Assembly (NCBI GenBank): GCA_963803015.1
Contig: CAWDKV010000004.1
Coordinates: 248,001-312,000, forward strand
Origin: Berkiella sp963803015
GTDB taxonomy: Bacteria > Pseudomonadota > Gammaproteobacteria > Berkiellales > Berkiellaceae
Direction: 5' to 3'
DNA length: 64,000 nucleotides
Made by a program: the position numbers and the translations under genes. Below the pieces are notes generated by a model. The model made no database searches and was not told the origin of the DNA. It saw only the letters and a program-made list of their open reading frames with translations. Each line of letters opens with the position of its first letter. The first letter of the stretch is position 1. Positions 9,838 through 18,295 of this stretch are shown one piece after another.

Positions 9838-10527
9838 TTAGCTGCCAGTCAGATATCTCGAGCTGCTAAGCCAGTTTCTATCAGGATAATAAACAAACAG
9901 CAAAGAACCGTCTTTAATCGTGTTAATAATAGGCTTTGCCTCATGCGGACTTAAAGCAGGACAACCCCAGCTGCGCCCTAAACGACCTAAGTGTTTTGCA
10001 CTCCCTTCTGTCACATAATTAGCAGCGTGAATCACCACGCGACGACTCAAAGCATTACTATTGAAGCCTTTTTCTAAACCATGTAACTCTAAAGATAAAC
10101 CGTGCTTACCGGAATATGTTTTTCCTGTCTTAAACACCCCAATGCTGGATTGATGACTACCATGCTTATCCGAAAAACGTTTAGCATGATTATCACCACT
10201 ACCTTGACCATGCGCGACGAGCGTGTGATAGATTACTTTATTTTGTTTGACATCCATGACCCACAGACGACGCTGGGTAGAAGGAAGCGAATAATCAATA
10301 ATCGTAATAAGACTTTTTTGCGCAACGCCACTTTTTGCTGCATTGTTATAAGCTTTTAAAGCTAATTGCAGTACTTTAGGACTGGGTTTTTTATCTCCTG
10401 ATGAAAGAGAAAAGGGGCTAGCAAATGCTGCTAAAGAAAAGAAAGAGAGTAATAGTCCTAAAATAAATGATTTGTTGAAATAAGAGGAATTAAATAATGT
10501 CGAATGACTTACTTCTGTATTCTGCAT
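9838..10527 (-). CDS. YkuD-type murein L,D-transpeptidase domain protein
   Basis: A 229-residue exported protein with an N-terminal hydrophobic segment (about 18-37). The C-terminal half matches the YkuD_2 branch of L,D-transpeptidase-like enzymes: a histidine in VVIHAANYV (His167) and the catalytic cysteine in RSWGCPAL (Cys189). Such enzymes form or edit 3-3 peptide crosslinks in peptidoglycan or attach ligands to it. It is convergent with the TPR gene, the stop codons being 2 nt apart, and there is room for only a shared terminator. Substrate not determinable here. Confidence 0.87.
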   Translation of the reverse strand: MQNTEVSHSTLFNSSYFNKSFILGLLLSFFSLAAFASPFSLSSGDKKPSPKVLQLALKAYNNAAKSGVAQKSLITIIDYSLPSTQRRLWVMDVKQNKVIYHTLVAHGQGSGDNHAKRFSDKHGSHQSSIGVFKTGKTYSGKHGLSLELHGLEKGFNSNALSRRVVIHAANYVTEGSAKHLGRLGRSWGCPALSPHEAKPIINTIKDGSLLFVYYPDRNWLSSSRYLTGS

Positions 10528-10850
10528 TGTTGTCTTTACCTATCTTCTTTTTACAAACAGAAATATAGCAGAAACAGCAGGCAATTTGAAGTTTAAAAAC
10601 AGACGGGCTTGAAATGAACAAGAATATTACTTATATAACAACAATGTATCTGTATATTTTAGTGATTTTACATTTTTATATTACAAAAAATAAAAATGTG
10701 TTCTTTAACACACTCTATACTAATCTTGATTTGCTCGCCTAAGCATTAAGAATAGCGACTTCTGGGTGGGCTATCAAGCAGGAGAACATACACGCAATAG
10801 TAAAGTAAAATACCATTAAACCTTTTAACTTTACTTATTCCTCTGAGTTT
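10528..10850. repeat. Gene-free region with left copy of an island-flanking repeat
   Basis: No gene is seen. The segment is AT-rich. Bases 10739-10846 are a diverged direct copy of 12674-12775: both contain the order CTAAGCA, CTATCAAG, GAGAA(C/T)ATACACGCAAT, AGTAAAATACCATTAA, then TTTAACTTTA and TTCCTC. The two copies bracket the tandem paralogues at 10851-12166, as if that block had been inserted or duplicated with its flank. Confidence 0.6.
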
Positions 10851-11432
10851 TCACAGATATAGAATTTCCTCATAAGAGGTGTAATTGCGAGTTGTATCTT
10901 CATCATCCTCATCAAAATTCCCTATGTAGAATTCGTCAGAAACTATTCCTGATTTCTCCTCCTCTTCTAGAATTGAAAGAGGACAAATCGCCTCTTCACC
11001 AGGAACTATCAATGGCTCTCGATTCTTTTCTTGATTTGACAAAAAAGCAACAAAAACATCTTCAATATTGCCTACAAATGTTAAATTCGGATTTTTGTGA
11101 ATACCTGCCATCTCAACTTCATCTTTTGATAAAAAATTGTACCTTAACCAATTGTCCATAGTATCGTGCCACACCCTAAATACAATAGGTCTGTTTATTT
11201 TTCGATTTTTTATTTCATTTACTTTTATTTCACGAACATGATCAATGAAAGCTTTCAAATCACCTGGAGTTACAATATCCTTATCTTCATCATCCAGTGA
11301 AAAAGTAAATATATTACGTGAAGCTTCATTTTTAATTTCTTCATCTGTACTGCCAAAAAAAAGAGGCTCGTCTATGTAATCAAAAAAACCATTTTTTTTA
11401 AAAATCATAAAAATATTTTTACTGACATTCAT
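10851..11432 (-). CDS. Unknown protein, tandem paralogue 1
   Basis: A 193-residue acidic protein of no family I recognise. It is clearly paralogous to the gene just upstream (11546-12166). Shared blocks are RPIVFRVWHDT(M/I)DNWLRYN (about 82-100), LTFV followed by IE(D/E)V, QEKNRE(P/S)LIVPGEEA with a following CPL, and a C-terminal NYT.YEEI. No signal peptide or membrane segment is seen. The start is ATG 11432 with GAGG upstream. A soluble host-directed or regulatory protein is possible, but nothing in the sequence gives a function. Confidence 0.75.
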   Translation of the reverse strand: MNVSKNIFMIFKKNGFFDYIDEPLFFGSTDEEIKNEASRNIFTFSLDDEDKDIVTPGDLKAFIDHVREIKVNEIKNRKINRPIVFRVWHDTMDNWLRYNFLSKDEVEMAGIHKNPNLTFVGNIEDVFVAFLSNQEKNREPLIVPGEEAICPLSILEEEEKSGIVSDEFYIGNFDEDDEDTTRNYTSYEEILYL

Positions 11433-11545
11433 TTCTTTCTTACCTCAATTAAAATCCTGGAACTCCACGACATTGTTTAATCTCCTAACTGTTGCGCGTA
11501 TTCCAGAAAAATTCTACTTCTCGAACGTTTCTTTTAAGAAGGAGC

Positions 11546-12166
11546 TTACGTATCATTGAATATTTCTTCATACATTGTGTAATTTTTGCCAGTGAACAGT
11601 TCTTCATCTTCCGATTCTCCAACAAGAAACTCTTTAGATACGCATCCATTTTTTTCTTGCTCTTCAAGAATTTCAAGAGGACACATTGCTTCTTCACCAG
11701 GTACAATTAATGACTCTCTGTTTTTTTCCTGATCTGACAAAAATGCGTCACATACCTCTTCGATACTATCAACAAAGGTTAGATATTGATTTGTATGCCT
11801 TTCAAGTATCTCATCTTCATTTTTTGAAATTAAATTATACCTAAGCCAGTTATCAATGGTATCGTGCCATACTCTAAATACTATAGGTCTCTTTATATTT
11901 CTGGCCAATATTTCCTTTTTCTTTATCATAATAACAAAGTCAAAATACGCTTTTAGATCTTGCACCTTCAGAATATCTTTTTCTGAATCAGTTAAAAAGA
12001 AAGTACACTTATTCCGCCAAGGCTCTTCCAACCGTCCTTGTTCATTTTTACCAATATAAAGGGGATCTTTTAACTCCTTAAAAAAACCCCTTTTTTTAAG
12101 CACTTTCATTACAAAATCATTTTGAAGTTTAAATTGAGTTTTCATTCTGTAAAGACTTCTTGCCAC
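11546..12166 (-). CDS. Unknown protein, tandem paralogue 2
   Basis: A 206-residue paralogue of the next gene on this strand. I place the start at GTG 12166 because AAGGAG lies 7 nt upstream; the open frame runs back to a TTG at 12190 without better support. An internal ATG at 12145 also aligns with the paralogue. Conserved blocks are RPIVFRVWHDTIDNWLRYN, the QEKNRESLIVPGEEA region and the terminal NYTMYEEI. The N-terminal third is more basic than in paralogue 1. The genes are 113 bp apart and could share a transcript. Function unknown. Confidence 0.75.
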   Translation of the reverse strand: MARSLYRMKTQFKLQNDFVMKVLKKRGFFKELKDPLYIGKNEQGRLEEPWRNKCTFFLTDSEKDILKVQDLKAYFDFVIMIKKKEILARNIKRPIVFRVWHDTIDNWLRYNLISKNEDEILERHTNQYLTFVDSIEEVCDAFLSDQEKNRESLIVPGEEAMCPLEILEEQEKNGCVSKEFLVGESEDEELFTGKNYTMYEEIFNDT

Positions 12167-12835
12167 CGTGACACTCCTTTTTATAATCAATTTCTTTATG
12201 TTTATTTTATCACATCAAAATATCCATCAACTTTCTCATTGCTGCTAATGCAACCACAGGTAAACTTGGAGCACGAACCAATGCAAATAGAAAAATATGT
12301 GTATATTTTTAAAAAAGTTGACGGATTCAGGATAGTTGAAAGCATTACATACACTCTTGCACAATAAGATTTATCTATGGAAGTTGAATTTAACGACTAT
12401 TAGTTTTGAAATCAACCTATAATTGACAGAGTTTTTTCACTTCATTCGATAAGTTTCTGAAAAGAAGAGTGCGCGGCATTCAATATAACTAAGGATTATT
12501 TAAGATAAACCCTCACCCGCCGCTATCAAGATTGCGGATATTTCAGACTAAGATATGGCGGGAGCCTCTCCCAAAATGGTAGAGGCGAAGGAGCTGACCG
12601 AGCAACGTATATAATTTAGCAGAAAAAGTTTGTTAAATTAATTATGTTTTTCTAATTTCATGTTTACCTAAGTACTAAGCAAAACAACTCAGACTGGCCT
12701 ATCAAGAATGAGAATATACACGCAATGACCAAGTAAAATACCATTAATCCCTTTAACTTTAATACTTCCTCAGTTACTCAAGCAAAATGCTTTGCCTAAC
12801 CTCTTCCAACAAGTAAACTATGACTAAATTTTGTT
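12167..12835. other. Gene-free region with hairpins and right copy of the island repeat
   Basis: No convincing gene is seen in these 669 bases. A hairpin pair lies at 12516-12586: CCCGCC pairs with GGCGGG, and GCCTCT with AGAGGC, in the style of dispersed REP-like sequences. Bases 12674-12775 are a direct copy of the repeat at 10739-10846. The region separates the minus-strand paralogues from the plus-strand LRR and kinase genes and should contain promoters for both directions. Confidence 0.55.
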
Positions 12836-12859
12836 TTGAAAAATAATTTGGACATAAAA

Positions 12860-14167
12860 ATGCTTCAAGGTGCAAATAAACCAACCGTCGTAGAGAATCC
12901 TCAAACTTTAATTATCAACATCAAGCCAGATGATATTGAGGCGATATCGCGTTTATCTGAGATAGTTTCAGCAATTAACAGCAACAGTGATTGTGATAGC
13001 CTTGAGGTCTTTGTCGATGGAAACATGTCCGCCCCCTTATTATCAGCTTTAGTTGCAATATTACCTCAGCTTAAAATTTCGAAATTTAGCCTTACAGTAA
13101 ATTCGATTGAGCCACAAAACCTAGAACAACTCATTCAGATAATTCCTCAAATACGCTGGTCAGCATTTAGCCTTAGCGCGCCTCTCACTCAGACGCTTTC
13201 CCGACAATTATATACTCGGGTGAGTAACAATCAAATGTCCGTTTTTCATTTTGATAAAGCCTCTTTACTCGAAGAAGATTTTACGTGCTTCATAGGATTT
13301 TTGAGTAAAAGACCAAATAACAATTTGCGCGAATTAAGTTTACATCATGCCAAATTAAACGTGAAATCTGCGCTACGCCTAGTAGATCCAGTAACTTTTT
13401 CACAGTTAGAGGTGTTAGATTTATCTTGGGCTGTCTTTGTAGAAGCAGAAAAAGGGTTTGCGCTCTTTTGTCAAAAAATACTAATCTCTCATTTACACAC
13501 GCTTTCATTAACTGCACCTTTGGGTCTAGGATGCACCAAGCTATTATGCGACACTTTAGTCAAAATAGCGCGTCCTTTTACCTTGAAATTAACTGTTCAT
13601 GCTGACGTATCTCCAGAAGAATTAGATGCCTTTACGCAAGCGCTTTATTTAAATCCTTTATTAAAAGTTATTATAACTGATGTACTCGATGATATAATAG
13701 ATAAAGACAAATTAAAAAACATAGCACTTTTTAACATTGAAAATACTGCCATATGTCAAGAACAATCAAACTTTGTGCCAACTCTCTTGTTCCAACGATA
13801 CCATAGTTTGTTGCTTGCCGGGTTTACCAATGCGCAACTTTCAACCTTCGCCATTTTACGAGCAATTCCTTCTCATAGAGCACCAACACTGTCTTCATTA
13901 GCTGCAAAAAAAATGATGCAGGAAATAAAACGATTTGCAGATCCTCAATTGCAGAGTCTACCACTTGATCTTCTTTTAAAACTTCCCTCTAAAAGCATTA
14001 CACACCACTTATCAATATTAAAATCAAAATACGATGTATCCCCTCTGTTAGCATCCTTAGCCACATTAAATTTAAATGATAAAGAGCAACAAGCTAAGGC
14101 AGAAGCTGCTGTTCGCAATGAAGTTATTCGTTTAGACATTCTTTCAAAGTTGCGTTCTAATAATTGA
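12860..14167 (+). CDS. Leucine-rich-repeat-like protein, candidate effector
   Basis: About 435 residues. The central part (about 80-280) shows ribonuclease-inhibitor-type leucine-rich repeats: LRELSLHHAKL, LEVLDLSWAVF, LHTLSLTAPLG and LKLTVHA at intervals close to 28 residues. No signal peptide is seen. The C-terminal third is helical and charged. The start is uncertain: ATG 12860 has only a weak GGA upstream and an in-frame TTG lies at 12836. Short cytosolic LRR proteins are common among Legionella-type effectors, where they bind host proteins. That role is inferred from fold and from the kinase-like neighbour 106 bp downstream. Confidence 0.7.
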   Translation: MLQGANKPTVVENPQTLIINIKPDDIEAISRLSEIVSAINSNSDCDSLEVFVDGNMSAPLLSALVAILPQLKISKFSLTVNSIEPQNLEQLIQIIPQIRWSAFSLSAPLTQTLSRQLYTRVSNNQMSVFHFDKASLLEEDFTCFIGFLSKRPNNNLRELSLHHAKLNVKSALRLVDPVTFSQLEVLDLSWAVFVEAEKGFALFCQKILISHLHTLSLTAPLGLGCTKLLCDTLVKIARPFTLKLTVHADVSPEELDAFTQALYLNPLLKVIITDVLDDIIDKDKLKNIALFNIENTAICQEQSNFVPTLLFQRYHSLLLAGFTNAQLSTFAILRAIPSHRAPTLSSLAAKKMMQEIKRFADPQLQSLPLDLLLKLPSKSITHHLSILKSKYDVSPLLASLATLNLNDKEQQAKAEAAVRNEVIRLDILSKLRSNN

Positions 14168-14273
14168 TTATTGCAATAGGTGCATAGCATCCTATTTGCT
14201 CTCTTTAAAATGAACTTTTTATGCTTTTTAAAAGTCTTCATGAAAAGGTTCACCTATTTATAGGAAAAAAGAG

Positions 14274-16457
14274 ATGACAATCAGCGGCGGCACCAAACCA
14301 AGTAACCCTACCATTATCAAAACCAAAGATGGTTTTGAGATTGAACTTCAAAAAGAGCTTGCAAATGGTTTAAACGGAGTTGTAAACCTAGCCATTGTTC
14401 GAAAAGCGCCCACTGGCGCTAAGATTAAAGTCGGGGATACTTGTGTGGTCAAAGTGGTTGAAACAGAAGATGAGCAGAAAATAAAGGAGAACAAAGCGGA
14501 GCGTCAACTTCTTCAAAAGGAAGGCTCATATATCACGGCAACAGAGATTAAAAATGGTAAGAAAATAAAAATTTGCACAGTAATTGATTTTGCGCCAGGC
14601 ATTAGCTTGCATAAAGCTATGTATAACACCCTTGCAAGTCCAAGTGGGAAAGAAATCCCAACCAGAAAAAAAATCAGAACTGCTCCCATTTCTCCTGAAG
14701 AACAAGAGAGTCTAAAGCAACAATTAATACGAGACAAAAATTTATCCCCCAATGAAATAGTCATGCTTAATAAACTAATCGCAGAAGGATCGCTCGACAA
14801 AAGTGAAGAAGAGGCTTTATCGAAAAAAATGACTTTTGACGATATGTTCCTTGTTCAAGGAAAGATCACGACCGAAGATAAACTCTCTAAAGAACAAAAA
14901 GATGGTATTGCCGCTGGTTTATTAGCGCAACTTTTTGCTTTACAACAAGTAAGTTTAGTTCATTGCGATTTAAAACCAGATAATATACAAGTCCATCTTG
15001 AAAGCTTATCTGTTAAAATTTTAGATTTGGGAAATGCAATAGATCTTGAAAGTGAAAAAAGACACCCTAGCTTTCAAAGCGCAGGCTTTTATGCCCCCCC
15101 AGAAGCTCACTCCAAAACTGCAAACTCTATTCAATCTGATCAGTATTCATTAGGATTATTAATTGCTTCACTTTATTCTGAAAAAAATCTTGAGCAAGAA
15201 AGCTTAAGAGCTAATGCGCCTTCACCTGAAGTCATTATGTCTGACGTGCTCGCTCCTGAAACGCTCCACAAAACAGGCATGGATGATAATTTATTAAGAA
15301 TTGTGCAGCAAGTTTGTCAGAAAGTTCCAGAAAAACGACCAGAAAGTATTGGCCAAATTGAAGGTATTGATGCTATTTCTTCTATTCACGCGGTGCGAGA
15401 AGCATCTGATAAATATGTATCCAAACTTAAAGCTGAGGCCACTAATTTTATAGAGATGCTGCCAGAGGATGAAAAAAATGCTTATTTGGCTATAGAACAC
15501 GCTTACCTACCAATCGCGAATGCGACCACTTTGGTTTCTCAATTACAAAAAATAGAACGCGACTATCTCTATACTAAAAATGACAAATTATACGGCGTTC
15601 GCAATCCAGATCCCGACGTGAAAAAGAAAGAACTAGCACAACTTGGAAAAAAAGAAGAGCAACTCCTTACGCTGTTGAATGAAATATTAATTCAGCACTC
15701 AAAATTGGAGCAATATCCTGAATCTTTTCAACAACGACTGCGTGAATTAGCAACAAGTAAAGAGCCTATCAATAAAAAAATACAGTCTCTTTCTGCTTTA
15801 CAACAAGAATTAGTCAAAAATAACCCTCCACCAATTTTAAAAACGCTAGAAAAAAGCCGTCATTTACCAACAATTGCAATCGAGATTCAACAATTTAGAG
15901 AAAAATATCCAAAAAATGTCACCTTAAATAAACAATTGCGTAAATATGAAACTGATATTAAGGCTCAATGTGCTGGCAATAGTATAATGTTGCAAAATGA
16001 TAGGGTACAACGAATTAATCAATATCCAAGTGAGGTCGCCAGAATCCAAGGTGTCATGCAGTCCCTTGCTAAGAATTTCGTCATTGGAGATATTGGCGGC
16101 AGTTTAACTTTTTCTCCTGCAGCTAGCAGCGCAGCGGGGAACCATTTTAATGAAGTGGGTATCATTTTAAATAATGCTGCCGAACAGATGCGACGTGCTG
16201 ACAACTTTCCCAAAGCACAACCTGAACTCATGGCTGCTATTCTTGCTAAAGCCACAGCACAATTAACTAAATTAGAAGAAAAAATCAAAACAGGAGAGAC
16301 CCCTGGTATTTCGCAAGCTGAGTTGACGCAAGCTCAAAAGACAGTAGGTAAATTAACCGATCAATTCAATGCTGTGAAAGAGAAAGGTCCTCGAGCGCCA
16401 TCACTTCCTGCTCCTCAGGAACAAAAAAGAGAGCGAATTAGCAATAATTCGAGATAA
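14274..16457 (+). CDS. Eukaryote-like Ser/Thr protein kinase, candidate effector
   Basis: A 727-residue protein. Residues about 20-370 read as a kinase domain: a Gly-containing loop (ELANGLNGVVNLA), the ATP-anchoring lysine in CVVKVV (Lys60), a Glu in the following helix (about 76), the catalytic loop HCDLKPDN (230-237, HCD instead of HRD), the metal-binding DLG (251-253, instead of DFG), an APPE motif and a SDQYSLG helix-F motif. An insert of about 100 residues lies between the N and C lobes. The remaining 350 residues are helical and coiled-coil-like with a basic tail. There is no membrane segment, unlike bacterial PknB-type kinases. Key residues look intact, so activity is plausible. AGGAAAAAAGAG precedes the ATG. 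Confidence 0.85.
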   Translation: MTISGGTKPSNPTIIKTKDGFEIELQKELANGLNGVVNLAIVRKAPTGAKIKVGDTCVVKVVETEDEQKIKENKAERQLLQKEGSYITATEIKNGKKIKICTVIDFAPGISLHKAMYNTLASPSGKEIPTRKKIRTAPISPEEQESLKQQLIRDKNLSPNEIVMLNKLIAEGSLDKSEEEALSKKMTFDDMFLVQGKITTEDKLSKEQKDGIAAGLLAQLFALQQVSLVHCDLKPDNIQVHLESLSVKILDLGNAIDLESEKRHPSFQSAGFYAPPEAHSKTANSIQSDQYSLGLLIASLYSEKNLEQESLRANAPSPEVIMSDVLAPETLHKTGMDDNLLRIVQQVCQKVPEKRPESIGQIEGIDAISSIHAVREASDKYVSKLKAEATNFIEMLPEDEKNAYLAIEHAYLPIANATTLVSQLQKIERDYLYTKNDKLYGVRNPDPDVKKKELAQLGKKEEQLLTLLNEILIQHSKLEQYPESFQQRLRELATSKEPINKKIQSLSALQQELVKNNPPPILKTLEKSRHLPTIAIEIQQFREKYPKNVTLNKQLRKYETDIKAQCAGNSIMLQNDRVQRINQYPSEVARIQGVMQSLAKNFVIGDIGGSLTFSPAASSAAGNHFNEVGIILNNAAEQMRRADNFPKAQPELMAAILAKATAQLTKLEEKIKTGETPGISQAELTQAQKTVGKLTDQFNAVKEKGPRAPSLPAPQEQKRERISNNSR

Positions 16458-16572
16458 GCTCACCATCTTGGAAAGTTGGCAAAATAATCTAAAATTATCT
16501 GCACACGACTGACTTCAGTAAAAATTAAGTTATAATCAGCTACAACCCCCAGCCAAACTAAGGAAAATTACC

Positions 16573-17196
16573 TTGAGAACTCTCCCCCTTATTACCCTAC
16601 TCAGTCTTTTTTTAGTCGGTTGTGCCAAAATCCCAACAAAAACTGCTCCCATAACACCAGAAAAAAATTCTCCAGCTGCTCAAAAATCATTGCAGGAACA
16701 TGAAACTAGTATTTCTAAACTCACTAGCTGGCAAGCGAAAGGCCGGATGGCTATTTCTCATGAGCAAAAAGGCACAAATGTCTCTTATGTCTGGCAACAA
16801 TACCCTGGCCATTATCAAATCCGGCTATTTGGGCCCTTTGGATCTGGCTCGGTCTATATTACAGGCTACCCTGATTATGTTGAGCTCAAAGAATCTAACG
16901 GTAATATTACGCGCGCTGAGTCACCAGATGAGCTCCTGAAAAAAGCGACTGGTTTAAACTTACCCATTACCGGCCTTACCTATTGGCTACGAGGTCTGTC
17001 TTCTCCGCATCAAGGGATCCAATCTCAACGCATCGACAGCCACGGTAACCTACAACATTTGGCGCAACAAGGTTGGTTTATTGGCTATGAAAGTTATCGC
17101 ACAACTAAAACGCTCTCACTCCCTTCCAAATTACAACTGCAAAATCAGGATCAAGATGTCAAAGTGAAAATGGTGGTGACTGATTGGCAATTTTAA
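16573..17196 (+). CDS. lolB: Outer-membrane lipoprotein insertion factor LolB
   Basis: LolB receives lipoproteins from LolA and inserts them into the outer membrane. The 207-residue protein starts at TTG 16573 with AGGAAAATTACC upstream and has a lipoprotein signal with lipobox LVGC (Cys17). Family features include LTSWQAKGRMAI and the central region leading to GLTYWLRG. Length equals that of the E. coli protein. Its 3' end overlaps the ispE start by 13 nt, as usual in gammaproteobacteria. Confidence 0.95.
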   Translation: MRTLPLITLLSLFLVGCAKIPTKTAPITPEKNSPAAQKSLQEHETSISKLTSWQAKGRMAISHEQKGTNVSYVWQQYPGHYQIRLFGPFGSGSVYITGYPDYVELKESNGNITRAESPDELLKKATGLNLPITGLTYWLRGLSSPHQGIQSQRIDSHGNLQHLAQQGWFIGYESYRTTKTLSLPSKLQLQNQDQDVKVKMVVTDWQF

Positions 17197-18083
17197 AATC
17201 TCTATCGCTGCCTTCCCCTGCAAAAATTAACCATTTTTTGCATATCGTTGGGCAAAGAGCAGATGGTTATCATCTTTTGCAAACGCTATTTCAATTTTTA
17301 AATTACGGCGACACGCTGCATTTTGCTTTGCGTGATGACAATCGTATTGTGATTTTACCTGATAATCTTTTGGGGATCCCAGTTGAAAAAAATCTGATCT
17401 ACAAAGCCGCTTCCGCCTTACAGTCACAGACCGCTCTTAACCAAGGGGTTACCATAACGGTTGAAAAACGTTTACCGACAGGAGCAGGATTAGGTGGCGG
17501 CAGCTCCAATGCAGCAACCACGCTTATCGCTCTCAACTTGCTCTGGGATATAAATTATTCAATCGAGCAACTTATTCCTATTGGTACGACCTTAGGGGCA
17601 GATGTCGCGATTTTTCTTTTAGGGCAAAGTGCGTTTGCTGAAGGGATTGGAGAGGTATTGACCCCTACATTGCTAACTGAGCCCTGGGTACTCGTCGTTG
17701 TCCCCCCTTGTGAAGTCTCTTCTGCCAAAATGTATTGCGATAGAGATTTGACAAGGAACACACCAAGCCTCAAAATATGCGCTCTTGCCCAAGGTGGGGG
17801 TGTGCAAAACCTTGAATCCTTAGCAAACGATTTTGAGCCTTTAGTGCGCAAACGTTATCCAGAAGTGGAGGAAGCTTTTAATTGGCTTTCTCATTATGGG
17901 AAACCGCGGTTAAGTGGCTCTGGAGCTTGTGTGTTTTCTTGCTATAATACTGAATCAGAAGCAAAAACCATTCTAAGTTGTTTGCCTAAACGTTTCAAAG
18001 GGTTTATTGCGCAGGGAGTGAACCACTCTCCGCTACATCTTGCAGCAAGTAAGTATACTCAAACCAATTTGGTTTTAGGCTAG
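17184..18083 (+). CDS. ispE: 4-diphosphocytidyl-2-C-methyl-D-erythritol kinase (repeat-extended C-terminus)
   Basis: IspE phosphorylates CDP-methylerythritol in the MEP isoprenoid pathway. The 299-residue GHMP kinase has SPAKINHFLH at the N-terminus, the ATP-binding PTGAGLGGGSSNAA (98-111) and a C-terminal SGSGACVF. It starts at TTG 17184 inside the end of lolB. The family normally ends near the SPLH motif (here SPLHLAASK). The last codons (YTQTNLVLG) and the TAG stop lie inside a palindromic repeat element (18055-18179), so this protein has acquired a repeat-derived tail of about ten residues. Confidence 0.95.
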   Translation: MAILKSLSLPSPAKINHFLHIVGQRADGYHLLQTLFQFLNYGDTLHFALRDDNRIVILPDNLLGIPVEKNLIYKAASALQSQTALNQGVTITVEKRLPTGAGLGGGSSNAATTLIALNLLWDINYSIEQLIPIGTTLGADVAIFLLGQSAFAEGIGEVLTPTLLTEPWVLVVVPPCEVSSAKMYCDRDLTRNTPSLKICALAQGGGVQNLESLANDFEPLVRKRYPEVEEAFNWLSHYGKPRLSGSGACVFSCYNTESEAKTILSCLPKRFKGFIAQGVNHSPLHLAASKYTQTNLVLG

Positions 18084-18179
18084 GCGCTTCGCTACTGCAA
18101 CCGGAGTTTACATAATAGTAAATGAGGATTGCGAGAGGGTGAAAGCAACAACGCCTAAAAGCAAAGTGGAAAGAGTAAT
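18055..18179. repeat. Palindromic MITE-like element, copy B (ispE end to tRNA-Gln)
   Basis: About 125 bp. The outer arms ATACTC...TTGGTTTTAGGC and GCCTAAAAGCAAAGTGG...GAGTAAT are inverted copies, with the family markers TAGGCG (left) and GCAACAACGCC (right). The inner part forms a second stem (GCAACC..GTTTAC with GTAAAT..GGATTGC) that differs in sequence from other copies but still pairs. It overlaps the last ten codons and stop of ispE and ends 2 nt before tRNA-Gln. Other copies lie at 57649-57774, 40447-40574 and, collapsed, 38680-38723. Confidence 0.85.
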
Positions 18180-18181
18180 AT

Positions 18182-18256
18182 TGGGGTGTCGCCAAGCGGT
18201 AAGGCACAGGGTTTTGATCCCTGCATACCTAGGTTCGAATCCTAGCACCCCAGCCA
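18182..18256 (+). tRNA. tRNA-Gln (anticodon TTG)
   Basis: A 75-base cloverleaf with encoded CCA. The acceptor TGGGGTG pairs with CACCCCA, the discriminator is G, the anticodon arm CAGGG/CCCTG holds TTG at 18214-18216, and the T arm is CTAGG-TTCGAAT-CCTAG. Position between ispE and prs matches the Pseudomonas-type order. Its 5' flank is the repeat element, so the transcript probably starts in or before that element. Confidence 0.97.
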
Positions 18257-18295
18257 ACACTTTATTGACTCACAACCATTAATAGGACCTCCACC

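Noticed and set aside
12122..12367. 81-residue plus-strand open frame
   Set aside because: It overlaps the start of paralogue 2 on the other strand and has no ribosome site.
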